Below are positions 42,678 to 53,062 of a DNA stretch of 64,000 nt, in pieces. The translations under genes were made by a program, and so were the position numbers. Position 1 is the stretch's first letter. Every line of letters starts with the position of its first letter. Under the pieces are notes generated by a model. The model did no database searches, had not been told where the DNA came from, and was given only the letters and a program-made list of their open reading frames with translations. The stretch is taken from NCBI RefSeq assembly GCF_014652815.1, contig NZ_BMZN01000003.1:637429-701428 (forward strand). The letters are read 5' to 3'. The DNA comes from Alcaligenes pakistanensis (GTDB lineage Bacteria > Pseudomonadota > Gammaproteobacteria > Burkholderiales > Burkholderiaceae_B).

Positions 42678-44465
42678 TTACTTGTTTTCAACAGCCCGCA
42701 GACGAATATGCAACTCACGCAGTTGCTGCTCGTCCACAGCCGATGGGGCCTGGGTGAGCAGACACTGAGCACGCTGTGTCTTGGGGAAAGCAATCACGTC
42801 ACGGATCGAATCAGCACCAGCCATCAAGGTGACCAGACGATCCAGACCCATAGCCAGACCACCGTGTGGAGGCGCACCGTACTGCAGTGCATCCAGCAGG
42901 AAGCCAAACTTCAGCTGAGCTTCTTCAGGACCAATATTCAGGGCGTTGAACACTTTGCTCTGAATCTCGGCACGGTGAATACGGACCGAGCCGCCACCCA
43001 CTTCCCAACCGTTCAGCACCATATCGTAGGCCTTGGCGAAGGCTTTGCCGGGATCTGTTTCCAGCAAGTCTTCGTGACCATCTTTGGGGCTGGTGAACGG
43101 ATGGTGAGCGGCAAAGTAACGGTTTTCGCCTTCGTCGTACTCGAACATGGGGAAGTCCACCACCCACAGGGGTTTCCAACCCGCTTCGAACAAGCCGTTT
43201 TCTTTACCGAATTCGCTGTGGCCGATTTTAATGCGCAGTGCACCAATCGCGTCATTGACGATCTTGGCCTTGTCCGCGCCAAAGAAGATCAGGTCGCCGT
43301 TCTGGGCGCCGGTGCGCTCCATGACTTGCTTGAGCACGTCCACATTGATGTTCTTGACGATGGGCGACTGCAGGCCTTCAGGGATAGCCGTCACATCGTT
43401 AACTTTGATGTAAGCCAGACCCTTGGCACCGTAGATACCGACGAACTTGGTGTAGGCATCGATTTCGCTGCGGGGCATAGCGCCACCACCAGGAACGCGC
43501 AACGCCACCACGCGGCAGGCTGGGTCGTTTGCGGGTGCGGAGAACACCTTGAAGTCCACTTCACGCATCAAGTCAGCCACATCCACGAACTCCAGCTTGA
43601 CACGCAGGTCAGGCTTGTCCGAACCGTAGCGCAGCATGGCTTCGGTCCAGCTCATGGTGGGGAACTTGGGCAGTTCAACGTTTTGCACCGTGCGGAAAAT
43701 GTGCGCAACCATGCCTTCAAAGATGTCGCGAATCTGTTCTTCGTTCAGGAAGGAGGTTTCGCAGTCGATCTGGGTGAATTCAGGCTGGCGGTCAGCGCGC
43801 AAGTCTTCGTCGCGGAAGCACTTGGTAATCTGGTAGTAACGGTCAAAACCGGACACCATCAGCATTTGCTTGAACAACTGGGGCGACTGCGGCAGTGCGA
43901 AGAATTCACCTGCGTTTACACGCGAAGGCACCAGGTAGTCGCGAGCGCCTTCAGGGGTACTCTTGGTCAGCATGGGGGTTTCAATATCGATGAAACCCAG
44001 GTCATCCAGATAGCGACGGGACTGCATGGCCACTTTGTAGCGCAGCATCAGGTTGTTTTGCATTTGCGGACGGCGCAAATCCAGAACACGGTGCGTCAGA
44101 CGCGTGGTTTCAGACAGATTATCGTCATCCAGCTGGAATGCGGGGGTGACCGATGCGTTCAGGATTTCGATTTCGTCACAAACGATTTCGATCTCGCCCG
44201 AACGCAGATCAGGATTGATCGTGCCGTCAGGACGAGCCTGGACGCGACCAGTGATGCGCAGGCAGTACTCATTACGGATACGTTCGGCCACTTCAAAGGC
44301 CTGCACGTTGTCGGGGTTGACGACAACCTGCGCCAGACCCTCACGGTCGCGCAGATCAATGAAAATCACACCCCCGTGGTCGCGGCGACGATGTACCCAG
44401 CCAAACAAATTGACCGTCTGGCCCAGGTATTCTTTGGAAACCTCGCCGGTATAACACGTACGCAT
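42678..44465 (-). CDS. aspS: Aspartyl-tRNA synthetase
   Basis: Class IIb synthetase of 595 residues, the bacterial length with inserted GAD domain. The N-terminal OB fold has [20 protein letters not shown]. Motif 2 is visible as [20 protein letters not shown] (here [16 protein letters not shown]) and motif 3 as [15 protein letters not shown]. Such proteins in bacteria lacking asparaginyl-tRNA synthetase can be non-discriminating; this cannot be settled here. It lies 42 bp behind the DUF502 gene. Confidence 0.97.
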   Translation of the reverse strand: MRTCYTGEVSKEYLGQTVNLFGWVHRRRDHGGVIFIDLRDREGLAQVVVNPDNVQAFEVAERIRNEYCLRITGRVQARPDGTINPDLRSGEIEIVCDEIEILNASVTPAFQLDDDNLSETTRLTHRVLDLRRPQMQNNLMLRYKVAMQSRRYLDDLGFIDIETPMLTKSTPEGARDYLVPSRVNAGEFFALPQSPQLFKQMLMVSGFDRYYQITKCFRDEDLRADRQPEFTQIDCETSFLNEEQIRDIFEGMVAHIFRTVQNVELPKFPTMSWTEAMLRYGSDKPDLRVKLEFVDVADLMREVDFKVFSAPANDPACRVVALRVPGGGAMPRSEIDAYTKFVGIYGAKGLAYIKVNDVTAIPEGLQSPIVKNINVDVLKQVMERTGAQNGDLIFFGADKAKIVNDAIGALRIKIGHSEFGKENGLFEAGWKPLWVVDFPMFEYDEGENRYFAAHHPFTSPKDGHEDLLETDPGKAFAKAYDMVLNGWEVGGGSVRIHRAEIQSKVFNALNIGPEEAQLKFGFLLDALQYGAPPHGGLAMGLDRLVTLMAGADSIRDVIAFPKTQRAQCLLTQAPSAVDEQQLRELHIRLRAVENK

Positions 44466-44507
44466 CTAGGATGACTCCGAAATAGTAAAAACTGCAAATT
44501 GGAAAAT

Positions 44508-45167
44508 TCAGGTTCCAGCCAAGGGAGGCGCCCCATCGGGCCCTTCCGGCTGGTCAGAAACAGGGGGCAAAGCGATCGGCTCTGTCGGGCCAACCACACC
44601 CATGGAGACGATGTATTTAAGCGCCGCATCCACGGTCATGTCGAGCTTGTGAACATCGGCCCGAGGCATCATCAGAAAAAAACCGGACGTCGGGTTAGGC
44701 GTGGTGGGAACGTAGACGCTGACAAAGTCGTCGCCCAGGATCTGCGCCACTTGTCCGCCCGGCGTGCCCGTTAAAAAGGCAATGGTCCAGGAACCGGCCC
44801 TGGGATACTGCACCAGGACGGCCTCGCGAAACGCCTGACCATCGGGCGCCAACACCGTATCACTGACTTGCTTGACCGAATTATAAATGGAACGCACCAA
44901 AGGAATACGCCCAAGTAGCAATTCCCAACGATCCACGACCGCGCGGCCCAGGTAATTGGCTGCCAGTAAACCCGTGCCAAACAAGACCGCCAGCACCAGC
45001 ACAATTCTAAAGCCGGGGATACGCAAGCCAAACAGGGCCTGCGAGGACAGAAACTCCGGCACCACGCTCTCCAGCGTTTCGATCAGCAAGGTCATCACCC
45101 AGACGGTGATGACCAAGGGCACCCAGATGAGCAGGCCAGTGACGAAATAACGCTTGAAGGGGCGCAT
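44508..45167 (-). CDS. DUF502 membrane protein
   Basis: A 219-residue protein with two N-terminal membrane helices (YFVTGLLIWVPLVITVWVMT and FRIVLVLAVLFGTGLLAANY) and a conserved soluble part (IPLVRSIYNSVKQVSDTVLA, then DDFVSVYVPTTPNPTSGFFL), all typical of DUF502. Its function is unknown, probably envelope-related. It lies 11 bp after the FmdB-type gene and upstream of aspS, a common betaproteobacterial order. Confidence 0.92.
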   Translation of the reverse strand: MRPFKRYFVTGLLIWVPLVITVWVMTLLIETLESVVPEFLSSQALFGLRIPGFRIVLVLAVLFGTGLLAANYLGRAVVDRWELLLGRIPLVRSIYNSVKQVSDTVLAPDGQAFREAVLVQYPRAGSWTIAFLTGTPGGQVAQILGDDFVSVYVPTTPNPTSGFFLMMPRADVHKLDMTVDAALKYIVSMGVVGPTEPIALPPVSDQPEGPDGAPPLAGT

Positions 45168-45178
45168 AAGAAGTGGTG

Positions 45179-45442
45179 TTAGCTGGACGATGAGGAGGTA
45201 GGCGTTGCCGGTGCTGCGGGCGTGGACGCTGTGCCACTGTCCGCAGGCTTGCTGCCACCCTGGTTACGGAAATCCGTTACGTACCAGCCCGTACCTTTGA
45301 GCTGGAACCCTGCTGCCGTTACCTGTTTGGTAAAGGTAGACTGCTTACATTCTGGGCAAACCTCTAAAAGAGGGTCCGACATTTTTTGCAGCACATCTTT
45401 TTCGTATTGGCACGAGCTGCATTTATACGCATAGATAGGCAC
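45179..45442 (-). CDS. FmdB-family zinc-ribbon protein
   Basis: An 87-residue protein that begins MPIYAYKCSSCQYEKDVLQK and has the second pair CPEC, giving a CxxC..CxxC zinc ribbon. It has the family element GFQLKGTGWYVTDF. The C-terminus is a low-complexity Ser/Pro/Ala/Thr tail. FmdB domains are small putative regulatory or assembly proteins; the true function is unknown. First gene of the aspS series. The 202 bp upstream hold no further gene. Confidence 0.92.
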   Translation of the reverse strand: MPIYAYKCSSCQYEKDVLQKMSDPLLEVCPECKQSTFTKQVTAAGFQLKGTGWYVTDFRNQGGSKPADSGTASTPAAPATPTSSSSS

Positions 45443-45644
45443 GACTCATCCTAACAAAAAGCCGAAACAAAATTCGAGATAAAAATAGTGGGGCCAGAAC
45501 TGGCTAAATCAAGCCAGGGCTCCGCGAAACCAGCACCCACAACGGGTATCCAGGGGCGCTTCTGCCGTGATTTTAGCCCTTTTGGCGTTCAATCGCACTG
45601 AACTTCGCCCCGCCCAGACAGGCCGCCCATGGCGGCCACCCGGT

Positions 45645-46904
45645 TTAGATCAAAAACATGCAGGCTGCGATCAAGGTTGGCACCGCCGCACTAAGCAACA
45701 AACGCAGGGGCGAAATAGCCCCATCCGGGAAGCTGCCTTTCAGAATGGAGAAACCCGCCGGATTGGGCGCATTGGCAATCACCGTCAAGCCACCGCCGGT
45801 TACTGCACCGGCCACCAGCATGTAGCGCCAAATGTCCGACGTGCCTTCGACCAGAGAACCCAGATAGGTCAGCGCCGCGTTGTCGGTCACCGCTGTCAGG
45901 GCCGTTGCCCCCCAGAACAGAACGGTAGGCGACAAACCGCCCAACAAGTCTTGCAGCCACCACTTCTGCAGGCCGCCCAGCACCACCAGACCAGCCAGAA
46001 AGAAGCCGACCATCAGGCCTTCGCGCACCAACAGGGGGTTTTGATAGTGTTTGTAGGAATGTGCATAGCCGATAAACAGCATCAGCAAAGCCATAAACAC
46101 GATGGGGTGATGCGCACCGAGCACAATCGCCACCAAAAAGGCGACGTGAATCACCATGACGGTAATAGGAACCGCACGCTGCACTTGGCCGGATTCGGGC
46201 ATGCCCTGTCCCATTTCCAACAAGGCTTTGCGGCACACAAACGTCACCAGACTGGCATTGATCACCACGGCCAGCACAGCACGCCAACCAAAGTGAGTGG
46301 ACATATAGGCGGTATCCCAGCCAAACGTGCTGGCCACCATCAGGACCGGTGGCGCGGCATAGGCCGTCAACACGCCCCCAATAGAGACGTTCACAAACAG
46401 AACACCCACCGTCAAATACTTGAAACCGGCATGGCCTTGATGACGAAAGTAGGTTTTGTGTAGCAGCAAGGCCGCCAAAGTCATGGCCGCAGGCTCGGTA
46501 ATCAGGGAGCCGGCCAACGGCACCACTGAAATCGTGATGAAGTAGGTAGAGATCTTGTCCGACATGGGCAGAGCACGCGCCAGGACGGAGACGGTATTGT
46601 TCACCAGTTCCAGGATTGGGCGGCTGGCGGCAACCACCATGATCGCAAACACGAACATGGGTTCAGTGAAGTTGCGGCCTTCCAGATATTCAATCGCCGA
46701 CTTCAAGTCAACAAAAACGGCCATATAGGCCACCAGCACACAGGCCCAGACGCCAAATACGGCCTCGACTTCGGACAACATATGCCACAGCCCAGCATGG
46801 CTGCCTCCTTTATTGGCCAAGCGTGCAAACACCGGAACCGAGAAGGTGTGGACGATGGCAATAGCAAACAGCGCCGTTGCAACATACTCAAGAGGAGAAG
46901 CCAT
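45645..46904 (-). CDS. Putative Na+/H+ antiporter (PF07399-type)
   Basis: A 419-residue inner-membrane protein with about 11 helices. Recognisable stretches are SDKISTYFITISVVPLAGSL, EPAAMTLAALLL and ALTAVTDNAALTYLGSLVEG, the last with the conserved Asp-Asn that probably carries the cation. This matches a small family annotated as Na+/H+ antiporters related to the ion-transporter superfamily. It lies 46 bp after ubiA on the same strand. Transport activity is inferred from family. Confidence 0.85.
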   Translation of the reverse strand: MASPLEYVATALFAIAIVHTFSVPVFARLANKGGSHAGLWHMLSEVEAVFGVWACVLVAYMAVFVDLKSAIEYLEGRNFTEPMFVFAIMVVAASRPILELVNNTVSVLARALPMSDKISTYFITISVVPLAGSLITEPAAMTLAALLLHKTYFRHQGHAGFKYLTVGVLFVNVSIGGVLTAYAAPPVLMVASTFGWDTAYMSTHFGWRAVLAVVINASLVTFVCRKALLEMGQGMPESGQVQRAVPITVMVIHVAFLVAIVLGAHHPIVFMALLMLFIGYAHSYKHYQNPLLVREGLMVGFFLAGLVVLGGLQKWWLQDLLGGLSPTVLFWGATALTAVTDNAALTYLGSLVEGTSDIWRYMLVAGAVTGGGLTVIANAPNPAGFSILKGSFPDGAISPLRLLLSAAVPTLIAACMFLI

Positions 46905-46950
46905 TCTTCAAACCTTTATAGCTTTTTTACGTAAATTGCTTGAATGCGTA

Positions 46951-47892
46951 TCAAGACAAACTGATCGTGCCGGCCAACGCGGCCACCACCAACAAAACCC
47001 CAACCCAGATATTGGCACGAAAAAGGCGCAGGCCTCGTTCGGGATAGCGCACATCAAAATGCCGCATCTGCCACAGCAGATGAAGAGCAATAACTGCCAT
47101 CACCACGTAATACAAGACCCGCTCGTTCAGCAGGAAACCGCCCACCAGCCAGCAGGCCATGGCGGCAATGTAAAAACCGCTGATCCAGGTTTTGCCTGCT
47201 TCGCGGAAACGCAGGGCCGTGGAGTGCAGGCCCAGCTTGGTATCGTCAGCCACATCGATATAGGCATAGATGGAGTCATAGCCCACCTGCCACAAAATCG
47301 CCCCCACCCACATCAGTACGGCACCGACGGGCACCATATTCTGCGTATCGGACCAGGCCATCAACATGCCCCAGTTAAAGCAAATACCCAGCACCACTTG
47401 CGGCCAGTAGGTAAAGCGCTTGCAAAGGGGGTAAATCATCACCACGGGAAACAGCGCCAGCGCCAACCAGCGGCTGTATTCATTAATGGCCAGCAGCAGC
47501 AAGGCACACACGGCAATCTGTGCCAGCACAAAAATAACCGCCTGCCGCATGGTGATCTGCCCACTGGTCAGGGGTCGGAAGCGGGTTCGCTCTACCTGGT
47601 GATCGAAATTGCGGTCGGCCATATCATTAAAGCAGCAGCCAATACCGCGCATCAACAAGGCACCCAGGGAGAAAATGACCACGCGCCACAAGGTGGGAAG
47701 GCCGTCCGCCGCCTGCACCAAAGCGGCAAGCGCGGGCAGCAGAGTCAGCCACGTTCCTACGGGCCGGTCCAGCCGGCATAAACGGGCATACGGTCCCCAA
47801 GACGCGGGCAGATAGCGGGCCACCCAATCATTGGTGCGCATATCAGATAGATCAGGACGCGGGGAAGATTCCGAAGCGGATGGAGATGTCAT
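46951..47892 (-). CDS. ubiA: 4-hydroxybenzoate octaprenyltransferase
   Basis: Attaches the polyprenyl chain to 4-hydroxybenzoate in ubiquinone synthesis. The 313-residue membrane enzyme has LCRLDRPVGTWL, the first Asp-rich motif as NDMADRNFDHQVERTRFRPL, and the second as YIDVADDTKLGLHSTALRF. The leading 30 residues are polar and a start at 47841 (MRTNDW) is an alternative. It feeds the quinone pool used by the respiratory chain. Upstream is the terminator of the aminotransferase gene. Confidence 0.95.
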   Translation of the reverse strand: MTSPSASESSPRPDLSDMRTNDWVARYLPASWGPYARLCRLDRPVGTWLTLLPALAALVQAADGLPTLWRVVIFSLGALLMRGIGCCFNDMADRNFDHQVERTRFRPLTSGQITMRQAVIFVLAQIAVCALLLLAINEYSRWLALALFPVVMIYPLCKRFTYWPQVVLGICFNWGMLMAWSDTQNMVPVGAVLMWVGAILWQVGYDSIYAYIDVADDTKLGLHSTALRFREAGKTWISGFYIAAMACWLVGGFLLNERVLYYVVMAVIALHLLWQMRHFDVRYPERGLRLFRANIWVGVLLVVAALAGTISLS

Positions 47893-47938
47893 AGAGGTAA
47901 AACCTAAATCCAGGCGTCAGGCCATAGACTGAAAACAG

Positions 47939-47964
47939 GCATACCCTCTTGCAAGAGGGTATGC
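47939..47964 (-). terminator. Palindromic terminator of the aminotransferase gene
   Basis: GCATACCCTCTTG and CAAGAGGGTATGC are perfectly complementary with no spacer. On the minus strand the stem is followed by CUGUUUUC. It lies 140 bp past the aminotransferase stop and 47 bp before ubiA. Confidence 0.75.
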
Positions 47965-48103
47965 AGTGGATTCCGGGAACCTGCTCATGCTCGTCACGTA
48001 AACGGAGCTGAATGGGCTGCTCTGAAAACCACAGCGCTGGCCAAGCCAGCGCATGAAAAGACGCAGAGCAATCAGCCTGCGTCCATTGTCTGCCAAACAG
48101 CCA

Positions 48104-49300
48104 TCAGGCTTCTTTGATGAGTTTACCCAAGATGGCGATGCCTTCGCGAATTTTTTCCTCGGGCACGGTCGCAAAGCTCAGACGCAAGGTGTTGTGCTGA
48201 ACATCGTCACCGGCGTAGAAGGGTTCGCCGGGTACAAAGGCCACCAGATTCTCAATGGCTTTTTGCAACAGAGCGGAAGCATTTACGTGCTTAGGCAAAG
48301 TCACCCAAATAAACATGCCGCCTTCAGGGCGAGTCCACTTAGCCGTGTTCGGGAAATGCGTGTCCATCGCGTCCAGCATGATGGCGCATTGCTTTTGGTA
48401 GATATCGCGCACTTTAGGCAGGTGCTTGTCCAGGAAACCGTTATGCACGGCTTCGTAAACTGCCATCTGCGTCAAGGTAGAGGTGTGCAAGTCCGTGGCC
48501 TGCTTGATCTGCACCAGCTTATCGATAATTTTGGCGGGAGCCACGATGTAACCCAGACGCAGGCCGGGAGCCAATACCTTGGAGAAGGTGCCCAGACGGA
48601 TAACCGTGGCACCTGCCTTGCGACCTAAAGACAGCAAGCTAGGCAGACGCTCGCCTGCATAGCGCAGTTCGCCGTAAGGATCGTCCTCGACAATGGGGAT
48701 ATGCGCAGCCGCACATCGCTCCACCAGGTCCTGGCGACGCTCCAAAGGCAGGCGCAAGCCGGTGGGGTTCTGGAAGTTGGGCAATGCGTACAGCAGACGG
48801 GCACCCATGGCTTCAGGCGCGGACACGTACTCTGGAATCATGCCTTGGTCATCGGTAGGAATAGCCACAAAAGCAGGATCGTAAACAGACAAAGCCTGCA
48901 AAGCGCCCAGATAAGTAGGCGATTCAACCAGCACCTTGCTGCCTTCGTCGATAAACAGCTTGCCCAGCATGTCCAGCGCTTGCTGCGAACCATTCACCAG
49001 CAGGATTTCGTCGGCGTGAACCGAGGCGCCTTCGGCGCTCATCTGATCGGCCAACCATTGACGCAACGGCAAATAGCCTTCGGTAGTGGTGTATTGCAAG
49101 GCGACTCGGCCCTGCTCGCTCAGTACCTTGTTGAACGCACTTTGCATTTCCTCGACAGGAAAGCCAACTGGAGTAGGCAGACCGCCCGCAAAGGAAATAA
49201 TCTCAGGACGCGCAGTGACCTTGAGAATTTCACGAATTGCGGAGCCACTCAGTTTCTGGGCACGTTGGGAAAAGGTAAAAGACTGCGAGAGGGTATCCAT
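48104..49300 (-). CDS. PLP-dependent aminotransferase, class I/II (2-aminoadipate/aromatic type)
   Basis: A 398-residue fold-type I aminotransferase. ISFAGGLPTPVGFPVEEM is the start of the MocR/LysN-like branch. YALPNFQNPTGLRLPLERRQ contains the conserved Asn-Pro-Thr-Gly, EDDPYGELRY holds the PLP Asp and Tyr, and LGTFSKVLAPGLRLGYIVAP holds the Schiff-base Lys and phosphate Arg. No N-terminal helix-turn-helix is present. It resembles 2-aminoadipate and branched/aromatic transaminases; the substrate is open. The ATG at 49300 is preferred over 49366 because it begins the typical protein. It is divergent from the hutDIF operon. Confidence 0.88.
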   Translation of the reverse strand: MDTLSQSFTFSQRAQKLSGSAIREILKVTARPEIISFAGGLPTPVGFPVEEMQSAFNKVLSEQGRVALQYTTTEGYLPLRQWLADQMSAEGASVHADEILLVNGSQQALDMLGKLFIDEGSKVLVESPTYLGALQALSVYDPAFVAIPTDDQGMIPEYVSAPEAMGARLLYALPNFQNPTGLRLPLERRQDLVERCAAAHIPIVEDDPYGELRYAGERLPSLLSLGRKAGATVIRLGTFSKVLAPGLRLGYIVAPAKIIDKLVQIKQATDLHTSTLTQMAVYEAVHNGFLDKHLPKVRDIYQKQCAIMLDAMDTHFPNTAKWTRPEGGMFIWVTLPKHVNASALLQKAIENLVAFVPGEPFYAGDDVQHNTLRLSFATVPEEKIREGIAILGKLIKEA

Positions 49301-49538
49301 GATGCGGGAAAGTCCTGAAGAAGAACGATTAAATACTTCATATGCAAACTTTATAGCTTGCAACAATTAACGCAGGACGCCGGAAAATCCAGGCATCCTG
49401 CTCCTTTGAATGCATTACAACTCGGGTTTATTAGCGTATACCTTGCCACCAAGCGGCTTGCAGCGCAAGTAGACAAACCGCTCCAGCTCGGGATTTACCC
49501 TGAAAAAACGACTCGCCATCCCGGGCAATCGTCGTGCT

Positions 49539-49568
49539 TTGTCTATACTCAACTATTGTATATACAAT
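49539..49568. promoter_or_regulatory. Tandem HutC-like operators upstream of hutD
   Basis: The perfect palindrome ATTGTATATACAAT (49555-49568) and the related TTGTCTATACTCAA (49539-49552) lie 28 to 57 bp before hutD. They fit the TGTATATACA-type sites of HutC repressors. Urocanate would be the expected inducer. Confidence 0.75.
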
Positions 49569-49595
49569 TAAAAAAACACCTGGAGCCATGCCACC

Positions 49596-50207
49596 ATGAG
49601 CCAGCCCCACCCTGCCACTTCGCTTCGCCTGCTGAACATCAGCAGCCTCCCAGAGCAAGCCTGGAAAAATGGTGGTGGCACCACCCGTGAGGTGCTGTGC
49701 CATCCGGCCAAGTCGGGGTACGAGAGCTTTGACTGGCGCATCAGCCTGGCCCATGTGCAAACTTCCGGCGATTTCTCCCGCTTTCCGGGCATAGACCGGC
49801 ACATCATGTTGATCGAAGGCGAGAGCATGTCGCTGACTCAGGGGGAAGGGACACATCTCCTACATCCTTTCAAACCCTATGCCTTTGCGGGTGAAGACCC
49901 TATGGTCTGTTTGTTACCGCAAGGCCCGACTCGGGATCTGAACCTGATGCTGCGCCGGGGCCGCGCCCAGGGCAGCTTGCAGGCATGGCAAGGACGAAGC
50001 GCCACCACAACACTGGCCGCTGGCACCCACTTTCTGTACGCCCCAAAAGGAGGCTATCGCCTCCAGACCGACACACAGAGCTGGACCTTGGAAGCCGAAC
50101 AAGCGCTGACGGGCAGCAGCACCCACCCCCTGCACCTGGAAGTCCAAGCCGACTCGGCTGATGCCGTCCTGGTCTACGCCTATATCGCCCCTAACGGAAC
50201 GAATTGA
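49596..50207 (+). CDS. hutD: HutD-family protein of histidine utilisation
   Basis: A 203-residue cupin-fold protein. The family start [20 protein letters not shown] is followed by [25 protein letters not shown] and the central [14 protein letters not shown]. HutD is not an enzyme of the pathway; in Pseudomonas it is thought to limit hut expression, perhaps by binding urocanate or a breakdown product. GGAG lies 10 bases before the ATG. It is the first gene of hutDIF, with HutC-like sites upstream. Confidence 0.93.
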   Translation: MSQPHPATSLRLLNISSLPEQAWKNGGGTTREVLCHPAKSGYESFDWRISLAHVQTSGDFSRFPGIDRHIMLIEGESMSLTQGEGTHLLHPFKPYAFAGEDPMVCLLPQGPTRDLNLMLRRGRAQGSLQAWQGRSATTTLAAGTHFLYAPKGGYRLQTDTQSWTLEAEQALTGSSTHPLHLEVQADSADAVLVYAYIAPNGTN

Positions 50208-51439
50208 TGATGAGCTACACACTCTGGACTGAATTACGCTTGGCTCCTACTGCCGACCCCGAGTACGTCATTGAGAACGCTTGCCTGGTCGAGCAGGCGG
50301 GCCGCATCGCCTGGATGGGCCCCCGCCATGCCCTACCCGCCCAATGGCAGCAGCCAGTTCAAGAACACAGGCTGGGAAATCGCTGGTTGACGCCCGGCCT
50401 GATTGATTGCCACACCCATCTGGTTTACGGCGATAACCGCGCCCAAGAGTTCGCCTTGCGACTGGCAGGCGCATCCTACGAAGAAATCGCCCGCCAAGGT
50501 GGCGGCATTGTGTCGTCCGTCAAAGCCACCCGCTCCTTGGACGAAGACCAATTACTAGCCCAAGCGCTGCGTCGTCTGGACGCCTTACTGGACGAAGGCG
50601 TCACCGCCATTGAAATCAAATCCGGCTATGGCCTGAACCTGGAGAGCGAGCGCAAAATGCTGCGCGTGGCCCGCCGCCTGGGTGAACTGCGTCCCGTCAC
50701 CGTACGCACGACCTTCTTAGGTGCCCATGCCCTGCCCCCTGAATTTGCGGGGCAAACCGATACCTACCTGGATCTGGTCTGCGATCAAATGCTGCCCACG
50801 CTGGCACAAGAAGGCTTGATCGACGCGGTTGATGTCTTTTGCGAACGTATTGCCTTTGACTTGAAGCAATCCGAACGCGTTCTGAAAGCAGCTCAAGACT
50901 TGGGTCTACCCGTCAAAATGCACGCCGAACAGCTGTCTAATCTGGGTGGGACGGAGCTAGCGGCACGTTATCAAGCCCTGTCTACCGATCATCTGGAGTA
51001 TCTAGATGAAGCCGGCATCATCGCCATGAAAAAAGCCGGGACCGTGGCGGTGCTGCTTCCCGGTGCGTATTATTTCCTGCGCGAAACCCGGCTCCCCCCT
51101 ATCGAATTGCTGCGCAAGCACGGCGTGCCTATGGCCCTGTCCACGGACAGCAACCCCGGCACCTCGCCCTGCGCATCCCTGCTGCTGATTCTGAACATGG
51201 GCAGCACGCTCTTCAAATTAACCGTGCCCGAAGCCCTGGCCGGTGTCACCCGTCACGCCGCCCAAGCCCTGGGTGCTCCGGACATCAATGGTGAGCTGAC
51301 CGTAGGCGCACGCGCCGACTTTGTTGCCTGGGACATCGAATCCCTACCCGAACTGGTCTATTGGTTAGGCCTGCCACGCTGCGCCCTAGTCGTGTATCAA
51401 GGAAAAATCAGCCGTGATCTGCGTAAGGAATCATCATGA
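50207..51439 (+). CDS. hutI: Imidazolonepropionase
   Basis: Hydrolyses imidazolonepropionate to N-formimidoyl-glutamate. About 410 residues of the amidohydrolase superfamily. Metal ligands are visible in [13 protein letters not shown] (HxH), MHAEQLSN and the later [13 protein letters not shown], and the C-terminal [20 protein letters not shown] is the HutI signature. Two tandem ATGs exist (50207 and 50210). The first overlaps the hutD stop by one base, indicating translational coupling. Confidence 0.97.
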   Translation: MMSYTLWTELRLAPTADPEYVIENACLVEQAGRIAWMGPRHALPAQWQQPVQEHRLGNRWLTPGLIDCHTHLVYGDNRAQEFALRLAGASYEEIARQGGGIVSSVKATRSLDEDQLLAQALRRLDALLDEGVTAIEIKSGYGLNLESERKMLRVARRLGELRPVTVRTTFLGAHALPPEFAGQTDTYLDLVCDQMLPTLAQEGLIDAVDVFCERIAFDLKQSERVLKAAQDLGLPVKMHAEQLSNLGGTELAARYQALSTDHLEYLDEAGIIAMKKAGTVAVLLPGAYYFLRETRLPPIELLRKHGVPMALSTDSNPGTSPCASLLLILNMGSTLFKLTVPEALAGVTRHAAQALGAPDINGELTVGARADFVAWDIESLPELVYWLGLPRCALVVYQGKISRDLRKESS

Positions 51440-52857
51440 GCATTGCCCGGCACTATGAAGCGCTGTGGGCTCCCTGGGCCTATCTGGACGGCCAATGGCA
51501 GGCCAATGTTTTGCTGCGCTGGGACCCGCAAGGCACATTGACGAATGTTCTTCCCCAGGCCAGCCAACAGGATATAGACGCTGCGGGTAAGATCCACAAG
51601 ACACAGGGCGCCGTGTTACCCGGCATGCCCAACCTCCATTCACACGCTTTTCAAAGTGCTATGGCCGGGCTGACTGAATTTCGGGGCCAAGGCCAGGACA
51701 GCTTCTGGAGTTGGCGCGACCTGATGTACCGCTTCGCCGCCCGTCTGGAACCCGAGCATATGTACGCCATCGCCCAGTGGCTCTATATACAGATGCTGAA
51801 AGCGGGTTACACCAGCGTGTGCGAATTTCACTACCTGCACCACCAGCGTGACGGCCAGAACTACGACCCGATTGGCCGGCTGGCCCAAGGCGTACTGAAT
51901 GCGGCCAGCGCCAGCGGCTTGGCCATTACCATGCTGCCGGTGCTGTACCAATACAGCGATTTTGGTGGCAAAACCCCACGGCAGGATCAGCAGCGTTTTT
52001 TGAATAGCCCGACGCAATTGCTGTACTTGCTGGAATCCCTGCACAGCAGCCACCCCCTGAACGTAGACCGGCGTTACGGCGTTGCACCCCATTCTCTGCG
52101 AGCCACCGGTGTCGGTTCCATCAACACCCTGATCGACGGCCTGCACAGCCTGCCTTCGCGCCACCCGATTCATATCCACATTGCCGAACAAATGGCCGAA
52201 GTTCTGGCCTGCCAGCAACTCAAAGGCAGCAGCCCTGTGGCCTATCTGTATGACAACTTCAATGTGGACGAACGCTGGTGCCTGATCCACGCCACCCACA
52301 TCGACGAGCAGGAACGCCAGCAAATTGCCCGCAGTGGCGCGGTTGCGGGTTTGTGTCTGACGACCGAGGCCAATCTGGGCGATGGCCTGTTCCCGGCCGC
52401 CGCCTTTCTGGCCGAGCAAGGACGTATGGGCATAGGTTCGGACAGCCATATCTGCGTAGACTGGCGCGCCGAGCTGCGCTTGCTGGAATATGGTCAACGA
52501 TTGATCAGCCAGCAACGGAATGTGCTGGCATCGCCCAAACAGCCTTTTGTCGCGGACCACTTGTTTGATATCTGTGTTCACGGAGGCGCACAGGCGTCTG
52601 GACGAGCCAGCGGGCAACTAAGCCCCGGCTATCAGGCAGATTTGATGGTGATTGATCTGGAACACCCCAATCTGGCGGGGCTGGATAGCCAACATTGGCT
52701 CTCTGCCATGGTCTTTTCGGAACGCGCCCACGCCAACCCGATTCAGGATGTATTCGTCAGCGGAACAGCCTGCATTACGGACGGCCATCATCCACAGGAA
52801 GAAGCGGCCTTTGCCGCTTATCGAGAAACGCTAAGCAGTTTATTAAGCAGCACCTAA
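51436..52857 (+). CDS. hutF: Formimidoylglutamate deiminase
   Basis: Deiminates formimidoylglutamate to N-formylglutamate and ammonia, marking the five-step histidine route. It has 473 residues of the amidohydrolase superfamily, with [20 protein letters not shown] (zinc HxH), [26 protein letters not shown] and [20 protein letters not shown]. These distinguish HutF from cytosine deaminases. Its ATG overlaps the hutI stop by 4 bases. The next pathway gene, hutG, is absent from the window. Confidence 0.96.
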   Translation: MSIARHYEALWAPWAYLDGQWQANVLLRWDPQGTLTNVLPQASQQDIDAAGKIHKTQGAVLPGMPNLHSHAFQSAMAGLTEFRGQGQDSFWSWRDLMYRFAARLEPEHMYAIAQWLYIQMLKAGYTSVCEFHYLHHQRDGQNYDPIGRLAQGVLNAASASGLAITMLPVLYQYSDFGGKTPRQDQQRFLNSPTQLLYLLESLHSSHPLNVDRRYGVAPHSLRATGVGSINTLIDGLHSLPSRHPIHIHIAEQMAEVLACQQLKGSSPVAYLYDNFNVDERWCLIHATHIDEQERQQIARSGAVAGLCLTTEANLGDGLFPAAAFLAEQGRMGIGSDSHICVDWRAELRLLEYGQRLISQQRNVLASPKQPFVADHLFDICVHGGAQASGRASGQLSPGYQADLMVIDLEHPNLAGLDSQHWLSAMVFSERAHANPIQDVFVSGTACITDGHHPQEEAAFAAYRETLSSLLSST

Positions 52858-52984
52858 AGCCCCAAAGACCCATTCAGAACGAGGCTCTCAAATCGCCCTT
52901 AAGGCTTGCGGCAAACACCTCATAGGAGCGGCATCTGATATAAGCCACACCTCCTAACCGTCGATTAGCAGCCGTCCTGCAAAA

Positions 52985-53019
52985 CAAAAAAATCCCCGGC
53001 TTGGTGATCCAGGCCAGGG
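52985..53019 (-). terminator. Intrinsic terminator of the hutUH transcript
   Basis: CCCCGGCTTGG (52994-53004) and CCAGGCCAGGG (53009-53019) pair with one mismatch and one wobble around a 4-base loop. The minus strand then reads GAUUUUUUUGUUUU. It is 44 bp past the hutH stop, in the convergent gap with hutF. Confidence 0.8.
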
Positions 53020-53062
53020 ACAAGTTCGTGGAGACAAAAAAATCAGCCGTACTTCCTGAAAA

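Noticed and set aside
42708-44474. Long plus-strand open frame of 588 codons opposite aspS
   Set aside because: It mirrors the codon phase of the well-conserved aspS gene, its predicted protein is His/Val/Gln-rich without family features, and it lacks a promoter or ribosome site.
45567-46463. Plus-strand frame rich in His, Gln and Arg opposite the Na+/H+ antiporter gene
   Set aside because: Reverse complement of a membrane protein gene commonly gives such a frame. No start signals.
51640-52617. Minus-strand frame opposite hutF
   Set aside because: Shadow of hutF, and no coding signal of its own.
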